Shown here piece after piece: positions 1-13,300 of a stretch of DNA of 64,000 nucleotides; the stretch's first letter is position 1, and each line of letters starts with the position of its first letter. The notes under the pieces are model-generated. The model ran no database searches and had not been told where the DNA came from. It saw only the letters and a program-made list of their open reading frames with translations. Position numbers and translations under genes: made by a program. The DNA lies in contig NC_030855.1 in NCBI RefSeq assembly GCF_000208745.1, forward strand, positions 8,134,654-8,198,653, read 5' to 3'. This DNA is from Theobroma cacao (taxonomy: Eukaryota > Streptophyta > Magnoliopsida > Malvales > Malvaceae).

Positions 1-423
1 TAAGACGAGAATTAATCTCGGAGTTGCATCTTAGAAAGTAAGGGTTCGTAGCCCTACATCTTCTTAGTCAATTGTGGGCTCACGTGTCACTGTAATAGTA
101 ATTTTATTCTTCAGTTATCTGATTTAAAGTATGTATGAATATATTTAGCTTTTACACAATGTATTTTTGGCGAGTTTTGGTATTTTCGAAGAAAAATGAC
201 GAAAATGCCCCTGTGAGCCAGAAAGTAATATTTTATTGTTTTGATTTGGAAATGACTTATGATTTTTTCTGAAATGTGAGATTTAATAACTGTCACTCAC
301 TAGGGAGATGCAGAAGCTGATGCTAAGCCTTGCGGGGTTTCGATCGGCATTCGGGGTAATGAGTGCCTATCGGGACGTCGCGGGGGTTGTCACGGGGCTC
401 GATGGGAGTTCCGAGTCGTGACA
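1..423 (+). mobile_element. 3' end of a Tekay-like LTR (5' part outside window)
   Basis: This stretch matches 42530-42948, the 3' end of solo LTR E, almost base for base and ends in the same TCGTGACA terminus. The LTR therefore ends at 423, and AAATA (424-428) would be the right target-site copy. The left end lies outside the window, so solo versus full-length cannot be decided. It interrupts the Tat/Athila-type element that follows. Confidence 0.8.
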
Positions 424-1870
424 AAATATGTAGTTCTAACCTTTCTCTAGCTTGTTTCTTGAGTCTGCAGATTTGAAAAGCATAAAGATAATGTTAAAGA
501 AAGTTAGATCTTTCAATGCACTATCACCATTGATAGGGGAGTTTTTTTTTTTTTTAGCCTTTCACATTGAGGACAATGTGCAATTTAAGTTTGGGGGAGG
601 GTTTTATTGTTATTAGCTTTCATGATGTTTTACATTAATTATTGCCGTTAATTTTTTTTATTTTATGCATGTGCATTTGCATTTGAACTAGAGTTAATTG
701 TGCCAATTTCATTTAATTTACCTATCCCATGATGAGAACTTAGTTCATTCATATTTTGATTCTTTGAAACATGTGAATATTGCTTGAGTGATATGTAAAT
801 TTTTGTGCTAAGCTTCATTGTTAGGATGAGATTTCTACATTTTGAGCACCATGTCTTTTGCTTAGATTCATTGTACTTATTTAGAGAAGGTTTATGTAAA
901 TGTGAAAATTTTGAATTATGTATTAAGTTCTAGAATTTGTTTGATTCTCTCTCAAGCTGAAATCCTAGGTTATACTTAGTTAAGGGGATGATTTAGGCCA
1001 TTTTTAGACCGATTGAGCCCTTTGTAGCCTTCCTTTACATAAATTATCCTTGGTTTCCCCCTTTGAGCCGAATGACATCTTTTCTTTGTTTGAACATTTA
1101 ATTTTTAGCCTAGACCCTTATATTAATATTTCCAACAATTCTTGCATCTCTCATTTCAAAGTACATAAGTCAATTTAGGAGGTATTATGAGCCACAGAGT
1201 GAAAGAGGTTGTCAAGATGAAAAAAAAATGATGAAAAGTTCAAAAATATGATTATATTCATCTCACTACCCAATAAAAGAAATAAGTTTGGGGGTGTGAA
1301 ATTGAGAAAAAGAAAAAGGTAAAGAAAGAATGAAGTTTTGACCAAAAGAAAAAGGTTGATGAAAAAAAGGTGTACTAAGTGAAGGAAAACAAAGCTCTGA
1401 ATAAGTTTTAGATTGACTATGTGCTTAGAGTGATTTGAGATATACATTATCCTATATCCCACCTTAACCCTAGCCATACATTAGAGGCTAATTAAAGTCC
1501 TATTGATCCTTAATTTAGTGCTAGTCTACATTAGTGGAGAAAGAGATGAAAAGCAAACTTATAGAATTTAATTACTAATTTGAATTTTGCATGAATATAA
1601 ACTTATCCGAATTGTACAATGTTCTAGGTGAAAAGATTGCACACACACAAGGAAATCAACTTAACTATAAGCTTGCATTTGAATTGAAACTTGAACTTGA
1701 ACAATATTTGTGTTGCTTAGAGTTGAGAATTTAGATTAACTTTTGAGGATATTAAAGGTGATTGTTGAAGTGGTGCAATTGATTTTTTGTTAAGCTATTT
1801 TCTTTATTTATGTTACTGCATTTTATTTTATGTTTTGCTCAAGGGCTAGTAAAATATTAAGTTTGGGGTG
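424..1870 (+). mobile_element. 3' non-coding internal region of a Tat/Athila-type gypsy element
   Basis: There is no open frame of note. At 563-580 lies a hairpin, CACATTG-AGGA-CAATGTG, followed at 584-600 by TTTAAGTTTGGGGGAGG. This pairing is typical of the region downstream of pol in plant Tat/Athila-group elements. A second AAGTTTGGGGGTGTGAAA-type tract occurs near 1283-1301. The region ends in the polypurine tract AAGTTTGGGGTG directly against the LTR at 1871, so the element reads on the plus strand. Its 5' part is missing or lies outside the window. Confidence 0.7.
1857..1870 (+). other. Polypurine tract of the Tat/Athila-type element
   Basis: TTAAGTTTGGGGTG abuts the TGATAACTC start of the LTR at 1871. 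This is the expected place for priming of plus-strand DNA synthesis. Confidence 0.7.
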
Positions 1871-2690
1871 TGATAACTCTATTATATAGAGTTATTTTGA
1901 CACATTTTGGAGGCTTAAGTAGCTAGATCTTTGAGATTTTAGGTTCAGATTGTAGCGTTTTAGGTGTTTTTCTAGTTTAAGTTTGATTACATGTTGAGTA
2001 ATTAATTTAAGTTATTTTAGTTAAATTTTATGTTATTTTGTTTTAAATTACTTTAAGAGTAGTTATTACTGGTTTTTTTTATTGCTTTTGTAGGAAACTT
2101 GACGAAAAAGGCTCATTTGATGAAAATTCATGCAAGTATGGTGATGTTTTCATTCGTACATGTTGTGTTAATTTGGCCATATCTCTCTCTACAGAACTCC
2201 ACATGAAGTGATTCTTGACCACTGCAATGCTAAGAGGAAGGGCTACAACTTTTATGTTTACAACTTTTCCCAGTTCTCATTGGATAGTGGCCAAAATATT
2301 TGTCTAAGTCGAAGCATTGTAGTAGTATGCATGGATCGAACATGATGTGGTTTTTGGCGCATATCTTTGGATTCTAGGTTAGTAAAGCCACTTAGGAAAG
2401 ATAAATAATAAGAAAAGCTAGTATCAGATGGAATATTGAATGAACCCATAATCCTAAGTCTTTAATATACTACTTTTCTCAACTTATTTAGTTTGTTCAT
2501 TTATTTAGTGTTGATTTTTAATTTTTTTGAATTAATATTTCTTCATTTTCGAGTCTTTTAAATAAGATTAATTTGTTTTATAATTTTAGTAATTAGTGAA
2601 ACTTTAGGAACAAATTTCTGTGGGAACGATACTCTACTTCATCAATATATTACTTGTTCGATACATATACTTGCATGTGCAAAATCGACA
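1871..2690 (+). mobile_element. 3' LTR of the Tat/Athila-type element
   Basis: It starts TGATAACTCTATTATATAG and ends AAAATCGACA. Its 5' half aligns with the start of solo LTR F (18214 onward). The tail, with its 'CTGTGGGAACGATACTCTAC'-type block and TACTTGCATG near the end, matches the tails of F (48280-48368) and of the solo LTR at 3098-4618. At 820 bp it is about half the length of those two, so it probably carries an internal deletion. Confidence 0.75.
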
Positions 2691-3097
2691 ACAATTTTCT
2701 CAAGTTTGATCTTAAAATTTGTTTTTGTCAAGGATGATGCAAAGGAAATTTAGTAAGCAACAAGTTGAAAACAAAATTTCCTAACTCTTCAAGGTAGAGT
2801 ATACAAGTGAAAAATGGTGAATAGTAAAATTGTTAAGTATGCTAAAAAGGATTTGATGTATAAGTCAAAAACAAGTGAGCAAGTTATAAACAATTTTCTA
2901 AAACCTTTTTAAGATAAAACACATGATTAAAAAAAGTGATAAGTTGAAGTAAAAGACACAAGAAATTTATAAAGGTTCGGCTTTCTCGAATGCCTATATC
3001 CTCTCCTTTAGCAAGTTAAGGAGTTTCAAATCCACTATGAATGTACTCTTTCAAGGCTTAAGTATAACCTTCACAATGCCTTTTTCTAGGCACAAGA

Positions 3098-4618
3098 TGA
3101 TGTGTGCATAATTTGTATATATTTTATAGGACTGAATTACTTAACTTTTTAGTTATTTAGTTGTTTTAGAGTTATTTTAATACCTTTTAGCTTAAATTTG
3201 AGTTTATCTAGCTTTTGTTTTGATTTGAGCTTGATAAGTAACTAAATAAAGGAAATTTGGGCGATTCGGCCTTTGTTATAGAAAAAGCCTTGTGTCCAGA
3301 CCTATGTCGATAATTCATGCATAACTTTCACTCTAGAAGTCTAAATACATGATTCTAGAGGCATTGGAAAACTAAGAAACAATGCTACAATTCTTATCCT
3401 ATCATTTTGCCTAGTTCAAATAGGATAAAGGAGAAAAATTCATCACAATTTTTTGAACAGTGAGAACCAAATTTAAGGAATAACAGACTTCTAATCGAAT
3501 GAGTTTCCTTATTTTATTCAAATTGATGAGGAGATTGATAACATAATTTGGTAGAATTCAAGTTGAGCTAGAGGTTTATCTAAAGGAGTTATCACAAGTT
3601 AGAAGCTAAATTAATTTAAAACTCTTAGTTGGGATAGAGTTCATGTGGAAATAAACAACTTGGGCTTTTTATTTAAGCAGCTATTAAGAGAGCTGAAAAG
3701 AGGAAAAACTCTAAGGAAAGAAGAGAGATTCAAGTGAGAAGATATCAAAAAGGAAAATGAAGATTTCAATTCAAGGATTCAAGATTTGAAGCATTCATTC
3801 AAGCTTAAACGAGTTTTCTTGAAACTTCTTTTATTTCTTTTTTCTTTTCTGATTGTTATTTGTCAAGATGATGAGTTTTGGATTCATTTTGATAAAGATT
3901 GTGTTTGATTCTTGTTTTATGAATAGCTAAATTTCTTATTCTAGTGTTTAGATGTAGTCTTTTGTTTTTCCTATGATTACTTTTAGATGATTGATTTGAA
4001 CTTATTCTTGTTAAGATTTATCTATTGTCTTAGGGCTTTATTCTTGTGAATAACTGATCATTATTTCCATGTTGAAGGTGTTATGTGATGGATCTAAAGA
4101 TGAAACATATCATTATTTCATTAAGACATTAGACTTAGGGAAGGTGTTCTATAGAAATAAAAACACTCCATTGTGACATCGTATGATTCATGCATGCCTA
4201 AGTCGCTACATGACCGAATGCATAGTTTACCATAGAACCTAATAGGTTTATATTAATGATTGTGAATACAAAAATAGACATAGGATTAATATAAATACAT
4301 GTGTTGTATCTCAAAAGGGAACATCATACACCTTAGTTGATCTAGTCATTAATTTTAAAAAGATAAGTTAAATCAATCAATCATGAGTTAATCATAGGAA
4401 TTCAATTGATGAAATCTAAATCCTAGAATTGAAATTATTATTGGTTAACGTTTAAGTGATTAATAGTTTAATTTAGATTTTGATTAGTTAACCTTATTTA
4501 AATTAAGTTGAATTTTCTAAATAATATAGAAAACCCTAATTTTGGTACTTGATACAACCTCTTTGTGGGAAAGATACTTTGCTCACTCTGTATTATTCGT
4601 TCACGATCTATGCACTTG
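3098..4618 (+). mobile_element. Solo LTR, Tat/Athila-type
   Basis: It starts TGATGTGTGCATAATTTG and ends near TATGCACTTG, with a 'CTTTGTGGGAAAGATACTTT' tail like the F family. CAAGA precedes it (3093-3097) and follows it (4619-4623). Without it the flanks join into CACAAGATTAGCATAAC, which resembles the neighbouring unit CACAAGAGTAAGCATAAC. The expected terminal CA overlaps the duplication, so two bases were probably lost. No internal coding region is present. Confidence 0.65.
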
Positions 4619-5164
4619 CAAGATTAGCATAACAAATTCAACCTTTACAATACCTTTTCACAAGAGTAAGCATAACCCACATAATGCCTTTTTATGAGAA
4701 CAAGCACAACTCTTCAATGTTACCTTTTGAAGATTAAGGTATAACATTTTCTCTCTTACAATTTGAGTAGCAAGGATAACTCTAAAAGGTAGATTTTGCT
4801 GAGTAAGTACAACAGAGGAAGAATGGTTAAAAAGTGTGTATTAGGATTGAAGTGAAAGCACAAATAAATTTTCAACTCAAGAGTGAATGCTTATTTTTGG
4901 TTGGTTTTTCTCCCTTTTCTTTGCAAGGCTTGATTCTTAAGTGTTTGATTTTTTTTCTCTCACTTCTTCCACTCTTTTGAATGATTCAAATGGTCCTTTT
5001 TATAATTGGAGAAGTCTTGGAGCCGTTAGGCTTGATTCCATAAAGAAAATAGTCGTTTGTCTTTTGAAATCTATGTCTAATGATCATCTTCGGTCAACTA
5101 TGGAGATGTGGCAGGTGATCCTCTATAGCTTCAGACTTTATCTTCTTCAAATTTATGCTTTAAA

Positions 5165-5505
5165 GGTCAAGTATTTAATGTGGCATTCGACCCTCAACCC
5201 GAGGCAGACTTCATTTCTTTTTTTTTCTTGCTTTGGGGTCGAGTATGAAAATTATGTATTTGACTCTCCAAGCTTCTAGAGGTTCTTTAGCTCCTTTTTC
5301 TTCTTTTAAGGTCGATTACGAAAGTTGGGTAGTTAACTCTTTAAGGCAAAAGTTGATCTTCTAAGCGTTTTTCACTTTTTCTTACTTTTTGCTTTATGGT
5401 CAAGTTTCAAGACATGTAGTTGACCCTAAACTCGAGCCATCACTTCATTCTCTTTTCATTTGCGCATGTAAGGTCAAGTATGAAGAAGTTGTAGTCGACC
5501 TTGAA
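5165..5505 (+). repeat. Five diverged ~65-90 bp repeats with a GGTC..GTAGTTGACCCT core
   Basis: Units begin near 5165, 5232, 5310, 5397 and 5471. Each has the pattern GGTCRAGTATGAA-n-GTAGTTGACCCT. The spacing varies between about 65 and 90 bp and the units are strongly diverged, so this is an old tandem array within the LTR-like background. Open frames across it are not conserved between units. Confidence 0.5.
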
Positions 5506-5734
5506 CCAGTGCCTTTATCACATGAGCTTTTAGTTGAGCTTTTGCATGCCTTCTTAACTTTGAGTCAAACTTGGTGTTATGGAGGTTGATCCTTCTTGAA
5601 TTATGAACCTATCTTAGAAATCAAATATCTTAACTATAAACGTTAGGGAGATTCTAACAATTATTCAAGCAAGTTTAACACTCATAAAATTAAGTCAATC
5701 AAGCTTATAGACATTTCAAAAGTAATTGCATGAG

Positions 5735-8700
5735 TGTCATGACATGTGGGTCCAAGAACCCGACCACTATAAGTGAAAAATTTAGGAGCCGCCACCAATC
5801 TTTTTTTATCTAAGTGCGATTGGCCACCTATTGACTCTGTTCTAATCAAAGAGGTTTTAAATTGACTCTACGTTCATTGAAAGAATGATGAACTAGTCTG
5901 CGATTTTTAAAGTTGGGTTCGGAAGTACAGTTATGCACGGAGAAAGATTAGCAACCCTGTGATGCCCATTCCACGAATTGAGCCACTTAATTATAGGTTA
6001 TCCTATTGGAGCCTTAATTCTTAAATTTATTTTATTATGTTTCCCTAATTATCATTTATTTTTTTATTAAATTGGGTTACCATTTATTATTGCATTATGC
6101 AAATGATGCAGTTGTAAAATGCATGGCATAAAATCTAGATAATGCCAAATAGAAACCTTTTATTGAAGATATTTCTCGAATCTGCCCATCATACTGGTGG
6201 GATCTGAGGATATTTTCTCACCTAGGGAAATACTCGAGAATCTCACGTTCTCAAATTTACCTGGTAAATCTCATCATCGGGGTAGTCATTTGGAAGTAAA
6301 AATAATATTTTTATTAATGCAATCCTATTACGATTGGAAGCTTTTTATTAAAGATATTCTCCGAGCCCTCCCATCGTTTTGGTGGGACTTGGAGGTATCT
6401 TTTCACCTAATAAATTTTTCGAAGGAACTCACCTTTGCAAGCTTTCTCGAAATATCCCATCATCGAGGCCTTAACTCGTGCGCACAATACATCTACATGC
6501 CATGACATTTAACATGCAGTGATGATGTGTAATGTACTAATACATTTCAATATTTATTTATTAACCTTCCTGCAACTCTCTTGTTATTTCTTTGAAATTT
6601 CTTTTTATTATTTTCTTTGTATGCATATATATCATGGATAAGAATGTTATATTTATTATTTTTATTAACTATATTTTCTATTTCATTTTGTTATAGATTT
6701 TTTATATTTAAATATTTATCTATTTTGCTATATAAATTTTCATTTTCACCTAAATACTATTTTTTATACCAAATATCTCATTTCATAATTATTATTTATG
6801 TATATTTTTATAAATCAATTTCTTTCCTATTTTTAATTAACCTAACCTATTTTCTTTTTGACTAACTATTTTTTTTATCCTTTCTCATAAATCTATTTTA
6901 TATTTGCCTTTTATATTATAGTGGTATTGACTATTATGAATTTACCATCATTGAAAGTTTTATTATTTTTTACTATTTATTTATTATCTTCATTATTTCT
7001 TTACTTCTTTAGTTTTTATATTTTGCTTAATTAATAATTAAGTTCATATATTTTCATTTATTTAAGATTAGAAACATTAGGATTCGATATTAAGACTCTC
7101 CCATCGTTCTAGTCGGATCTTAATTGAAATCCTTTACCTAGAAAAATTCATTTGGAATCATGACTTCTCGTGCTTCATATGAACATTTCATCATCAATAA
7201 TGACCCCAAAACAATCATTATATTTTATATTTATAATTTTATACTATGTTATATTCTTTTATTTTCTATATATATATATATATATATACCTATATTCTAT
7301 CTAACTAAATCTATTATTTTATAATTAAATATTTATCTATAGATTTTTCATAGTTCTCTATTTATTATTATTTTTCTTTTCTTTTTTTCTACTTTAAAAC
7401 ATTCTATAGTTTTTCATGATATTTTTTTATTCTATTTAAGCTAAGCAGATTTTTAACTAAATAAAATGGGCAAGCCCCAATAAACCAGTCCAAATTCACA
7501 ATCAATGGGAAAGGCCTGACCTTGCTTGGGTTAGAGCAATGGCCCAAGGTGACTGGTATGCACAAGAGCCCCCCAAGCCCGATTCGTTGGTGTGCTGGCC
7601 TCCCTTCAAATGCACTGTTTGGTGCTCTAAAAGCTCCTTCAAACGACGTTGTTTACGTGTTAGTTCCTTCAAGTTCCTACCCTAATGAAACGACATCATT
7701 TTAGCCTCTAAACCTGGGAATAAAAGCCTTCTTTTCTTTTTGCCCCTTCGTTTTCTCTTTTTGTTTTCTCTCTGTACCGTTGGCTTCTCCCTTATATCTA
7801 AACTCAAAACCCCAAACGCCTAACCCTATCTCTTTTCTCTGCCGATCTTCCGCCCTTACAGAACCCACTCCCAAAAGCTCCTCATCTTTTACTCTGGTCC
7901 GAAAAGCAAGAACGAAATATTATGAAAACCAAAAAAATCTCTCACCCTCTGAAAGTCAGAAATCCCATTTCTAACTGTTTCTCATGGTTTTTTTTTATTT
8001 TTTGGCTTGGTCTTGTTTTTCTTTTTCTTTTGATTGTGGTATTTGGCTATTTGATAGGGTAGAAAGTTAAGACTTTTTGGGTTTTTCTTTTGCTTTAGGG
8101 TTTCCCTTTTTATTTTTTTTTTAAATTGGTTGCCTAAGGCTTTTGTGGTGAAATTGGTTGCTAGGTTTTGTGAAATTACCCCTCCTTCAAATATAGGAAG
8201 AGAGCAGCTTTATAGTTACCCTTTTTAGGTGTTGAGGGTGCCACTTTTGCTCCCCCTACCTCGCGAGGCTTTTACCAAACGTGATTTTTTCGCATCTGGC
8301 AGTGCGGCTTTATCCTTGGCAAAATGCAAAACACACCCTGCTGAACTAGTTCTTTTCTTCTTTTTCTCTTTTTTTTTTATTTTTTATTTTATCATTTTTT
8401 TGTTTCTTGCAATTCCAGAATGTTCATCATCTCATCTAGTTTTAATCTTGGCTTAATCATGTTTTAGCCAATTTGATCTATTTTAGTTCAAGTTTGATCA
8501 CTTGGGCTTGTTTGCTAGTAACAGGTTCAATCATTGGGCCCAATGACTCCAGTACTCGTCCAACATTACCATGGTCCAAATAGGTTTATAATACTAGGAC
8601 CAGGCTTGAGACTTCAAAGTTCACTAGACTTTTAATTAACTCTAACTATAAAATAAAGTAATAAACAAGAAAGACAAATAAATAAATAAAAGATGAAAGA

Positions 8701-8800
8701 TAAAGTAACAATAATACAAATAAAATAAAATAAATAAGAAAACAAAAATTCATATAAACATAAATATTAACTACTTATATGTGAAAATATAATGTCTACA
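5735..8800 (-). mobile_element. Element H, left LTR (3' LTR in element sense)
   Basis: It runs from TGTCATGACATG (plus-strand view) to AATGTCTACA. The same sequence is found in order at 17660-18213 and then 48374-51068. A (TA)n run lies at 7269-7289. A GAATAAAAGCC followed by a CT-rich stretch (7719-7775) corresponds to GTATAAAAGCC in the other LTR. The small open frame at 7780-7974 is not preserved in the other LTR and is not called. Confidence 0.85.
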
Positions 8801-8813
8801 ATTGCCTCTCTTT
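8801..8813 (-). other. Element H polypurine tract
   Basis: ATTGCCTCTCTTT reads AAAGAGAGGCAAT on the minus strand, directly before the 3' LTR. The position fits; the composition is only moderately purine-rich. Confidence 0.5.
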
Positions 8814-8859
8814 GTGCATCCTTGAGAATTAAGGATTGTGCAAAGACGTAAACACCTTG

Positions 8860-9300
8860 CTCGACCTATCTCAAAATAAGTTCGATTTAAAAATTGAAAT
8901 TCCTTGACTAGATCTAGGCTCGAGCTATTTGAAAACAAGTTTGATTTAAAAAATTGAAATTCTTAGACTTGATCTAGACTCGACCTATCTCAAAACAAGC
9001 TCGATTTGAAATTCCTAAACTTGATCTAGGTTTACCTATCTCAAAACAGGTTTGATTTAAAAAATTGAAACTTTTAGACTTGATCTAGGCTCGACCTATC
9101 TTAAAACAAGTTCGATTTAAAAAAATTGAAACCCCCAAACTTGATCTAAGCTCGACCTATCTCAAAACAAGTTCGATTTAAAAATGAAATTCCTAGTCTT
9201 GATCCAGGTTCGACCTATCTCAAAACAGGTTCGATTTAAAAATTGAAATTCCTAAACTTGATCTAGGCTTGATTTATCTCAAAATAGGTTCAATTTTAAA
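8860..9300 (-). repeat. Tandem array, ~52-61 bp units, in element H
   Basis: About eight copies share the core TCGACCTATCTCAAAACAAG, followed by TTCGATTTAAAAATTGAAA and TTGATCTAGG. Units start near 8861, 8920, 8980, 9031 and onward, with unequal spacing from small indels. The array lies just inside the 3' LTR. That is where Ogre-type elements are known to carry tandem repeats between the coding region and the LTR. Confidence 0.85.
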
Positions 9301-9789
9301 TTCTCTAATGCCAACTTAATTGTGTTAATCATCATTTTTGTACCAACTAGATTGGACTTAAACTCCTAATGGTGTCAACTGAATTTGGCTTGGAATCTCT
9401 CATGCCAACTTATTTAGGCCTAAATCCTTTCTTCATTGGTTGTTCTATGAAAATGAAATACTCAGATCCTTCCATCTTAACCAAAGTTTTGCAACCTCAA
9501 AACTCTTGCTTGAAAATGATCATGTGCATGGTTAGACATGTATGCATGATTAAAATGATAGAATGCTTTCATGTTTATGATTCATTAAGGTTTTTTGATC
9601 ATTCTCTTACTTCGTCCAACCTTTCCATTATAGCTTTCACTCATCTTTTTCTATGTTTTTTTTTTCATTGGTTGAAATTCCTAATTCACTTAGGTATTAT
9701 TTCCTTCGACATTTGACCTTTTTCTCATGTTGAGACTCCACAACTTTAAAGAAAATTAATAACTCATCTTATGAAGGCTTCACAACTTT

Positions 9790-10345
9790 AAGGAAAATAA
9801 ATGATTACCTAAAGGTTTTGAAAAGTGCACCCAGAGGTTTTGGATTGTGTACCCAGAGGTTTTATAAGCAATCGCTGCTCTTCATCTGTAAATGAGGCTA
9901 CTTAACTATAAAGACATATTAATGCTGATAACCAAGAGGTTTCATAAGAATGTACTCAAAGGTTTTAGAAAATGCACCTAGAGTTTTAGGAATGTACTCG
10001 GAGGTTTAAAAGAAAAGGTTGCTCCTCATCTCTAAATGAGGCTACGTAACTTTAAAAACATATTAATGTTAATTACTTGGAGGTTTTGAGAATATACCCA
10101 AAGGTTTTAAGAATGTACTTGGAGGTTTTAAAAGAAAAAGTTGCTCCCCATCTCTAAATGAGGTTACGTAACTTTAAAGAAATCTTGAAACTAATTGCTT
10201 GGAAGTTTTGAAAATGTACCCGAAGGTTTTGGAAATGTACCTAGAGGTTTTGGAGACGTACTCGAAAGTTTTATAAGAAAAGATTGCTCTTCATCTCTAA
10301 ACAAGGCTACGTAACTTTAAAAAAATATTGATACTAATTACCTAA
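9790..10345 (-). repeat. Tandem array, ~120-150 bp units, in element H
   Basis: Four copies carry CATCTCTAAATGAGGCTACG followed by TAACTTTAAA, at about 9880, 10028, 10150 and 10290. Within each unit the phrase GTACCCAGAGGTTTTGG is itself repeated two to four times at roughly 25-30 bp. It is a higher-order repeat, unrelated in sequence to the array at 8860-9300. Confidence 0.8.
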
Positions 10346-13300
10346 AATCTTTCAAAAGTGTTCTCAAATTAATCAAAGCTTGATGTCTTTGCAAAATTAT
10401 TGTGTTGGAAGGGCTTTTACCTTTCCAAATGCATAAAAATATGTGTGAAAGTTGACTATTGCACAAAAATTTTGAACCTTAATGTTGCATGATCATGTAC
10501 ATGTATGCATGAATGCATGACAAAAGGAAAATTACTCTCATCTCATCATTTCATTTCAATATATTCCTCTATCGAAAGCCATTTTTCCCATCTTTACTCA
10601 CTCTTCTATGATTTTTGTACAGTTACCAACCTCTTTGTCATGAAGGACCTTTTTGCTAATCTTGTCATATCATTCCAAATTCTTGAAAACCTTTCCCGAA
10701 GATAGATATCAACAAGGAATCAATTCAAATTTGATTTCAATGGTTCCCTGCTTCTTAATCCTTGAGAAGTGATCCATCAAAATGCTTGTCTCATTATTTA
10801 AAACTCTTGCTTTTCATATTACGATAATAAAAGTTATTTTACAAAGATCAAGAACTCTTTCCTTTTGAAACACATTTTTCTTTTGCTTTCAAAAAACGTT
10901 GAACTATGACCAAATGACACCAAAATTCCCCTACAAAACTATTTTCAATGACAAAAGATAGTTAGGTTTTGGAAACAAAAATGAGTCAATGCAACACATT
11001 TATAACATGTGATACTTGAATCTCTTGAAAAACTGATGATTATTGCTTAAAAAGACTTTTGATGACAATTTGGTCTTTCAAATGGATTGGATGGTATAAT
11101 GCATCAAGGTCTTGGTCAACAAGAAGGATTTCACCACTTCATGGAGAAAAAAAGAAAAGTTGAAGTTTCTTTGTCTAAGCTAACAAATGCATGGTGATTT
11201 TCTAGACTTGCACTTTTAAAGTCATATTTTGCAAAAAGGTTCCTTTCAAGTCGCAATCAAATTTGACACTCTCTTAGTCTCATGATGTGTGGCAAGATGA
11301 CCAATGTCAAGACCAGCTATTAAAGGCTTATTATTGAAAAAAGTTATTTTGAAGGAGAAAGCTTGAAAATTCAGCATTAACCTTCTACCAACAAGTATTC
11401 AAAAGTTTTAAGCACTTTGAAGGTCTCCAATGCATTCTAACTACCCTAAAATAGTTTTTTTTTTTTGTGCTTCTCGTAATAACCTTAGTCAAAATCATAA
11501 GTGGCTTTATAAGTTCCAATTTTTGCTTTAGATTGCCATTTCGGGTTTTTACCACAGAGTTTCATTTTTTTTTCACTTCTTTATTCTTCTTCTTCTTCTT
11601 CTTCTTTTATTTTTTATTTCATTGATTGTTCCATTATACACTTGAAAAATTCACACTTGGTCCAAAATGACTTGAAGGATTCAAAAAGGAAATTTTGGCA
11701 AAGAAAAGAAGTCAAGGTCTCACTTTTTATATGATGATCTCTTTTTATAAAAAAGCTCTTCAATGTAAGTATCCACACTTAATCAAAATGGACTTCTTTA
11801 AGCATGTAATGTAGGCTATGGTTAGGGGTTTTGAAAAAATGTATACAAAGGCCCAAAACATGTATTTAAAGGTGATTAAACCAAGAATCATTTCTTATCA
11901 TGTAAAAGATTCTTTTAAGGCATTCGTCTTCTTTCAAAGCATGCTTTTTCCATCATTTCTCTTCTATGCTTTTTCTTTCTTCCCTCTTTTGTATATTTTC
12001 CTTGGCATTTTCATTTAGATGGATTGAGTTTGAAATCTTTAAGAACTCAAATTCGCATCTACCCCCATGATATGTAGGATGCTCATTTTTCCTTCGAAAT
12101 GAATCTTCTATCATCCATGCCTTTTACAAAAATTTCCTACATACTTGCCCCCCAATGTGGGAGATGATCCTTGGTTGAGGTGCATTTTAAAGAAATTAAA
12201 TAGGCTCAAAGAGGTAGCAAATGGATCATTTCTCATTTGTGAAGGAAAAATGAAACATAGCCATTTAGCCTTTCAACTATGGTTACTTATATTGAAGAAC
12301 AATTCTTAGAAAGGAAGAATTTAATATCAAAGGTTGATTTTTCATTTTTTCCTCTTTTTGGCACCACTTGAGTATTTCAAGTGCATAATGTCATTATCAA
12401 CTTTCCTCACCATTCTCTCACTTTCTTAATTCTTTTTTTTTTTTTGGCTTTTTGTTTCTTTTTTTTATTTGTTTTGCTTATTCACAACTCAAGTTTGAAT
12501 CAACCTTTCCAAAATGGAAGGACTTCTTGAGAATTTTTCCTTAATTAGCCACTCAAATGAAGGCTCAGGGGACAACTCTTAACAAAATAGATTCCTCAAA
12601 AACCTTCAAACATTTAATCTCATAATCCCTTATCATGATCAACTCTCTATGACAAAAAATACCTTTGCTAAATGAGAGGGGGAAAAGAGCGATTTTTGAA
12701 GCCAAGGTTCCTTGAAGGCATTGAGTAATTTGGTTCTTTTAGTCATCATGCCCCAGACAAAATATGGGTGAAGAAATGCTTTAGACAATGGGTTCAAGGT
12801 TCACATTTGGTATCCAAATTGAATGAATTTGAGAGGTTTTGACATATTTGAGACTTTAGCATAGTCTTGACATTTATTAACCTACCACATTAAGAGTCTT
12901 TCTAAAAGTGCCTAATTTGCTTGATTTTTTTCAAGAAAGAATTTTGCAAAACAATCAATTATAATATTGGCCATTGCCTAGACAAAGATCATTGTCTTTT
13001 GGTGTCACATGCTCAAGTTGATGAACTTTTGAAATTTTGCTTCCTTCTGGATTTAAGTTCTTAAATAACCTTTATTTCAATGGTTTTGGGTTTCAAAGTG
13101 TTTGGAGAAATGGTTCGATAATGTTTGCAAGGACAGGTTTGTTCCAAACAATAACCATCAATTCTTCAAGATCATGTGCACACTTTATTGTCAAGAACCA
13201 TTTTCCCCTTCATGACTTTTTTTAATCAGTTTTTATGATCTTAGAAACAAGTTATAGAAAACCTTTTATTAAACCAATTGTATCACATCATTTTGCAAAT

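Larger units (their letters stand above)
2691..5734. repeat. Degenerate LTR-like background, interrupted
   Basis: This is sequence outside the cleaner elements. It contains a GGTTCGGCTTTCTCGAATGCC block (2974-2994) and repeats built on 'AAGTATAACCTTCACAATGCC' and 'AAGCATAACCCACATAATGCC' on both sides of the solo LTR at 3098. A promoter-like stretch follows near 4980-5040, then diverged repeats at 5165-5505. These are features I associate with long LTRs of Copia-type elements, but no terminus was found. It may continue at 51074 on the far side of element H. No gene is supported. Confidence 0.35.

Noticed and set aside
7780..7974. Open frame in H's left LTR with a Ser-rich, transit-peptide-like N-terminus
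   Set aside because: The matching part of the right LTR (50090-50230) does not keep the frame, and the compositional likeness comes from a CT-rich leader.
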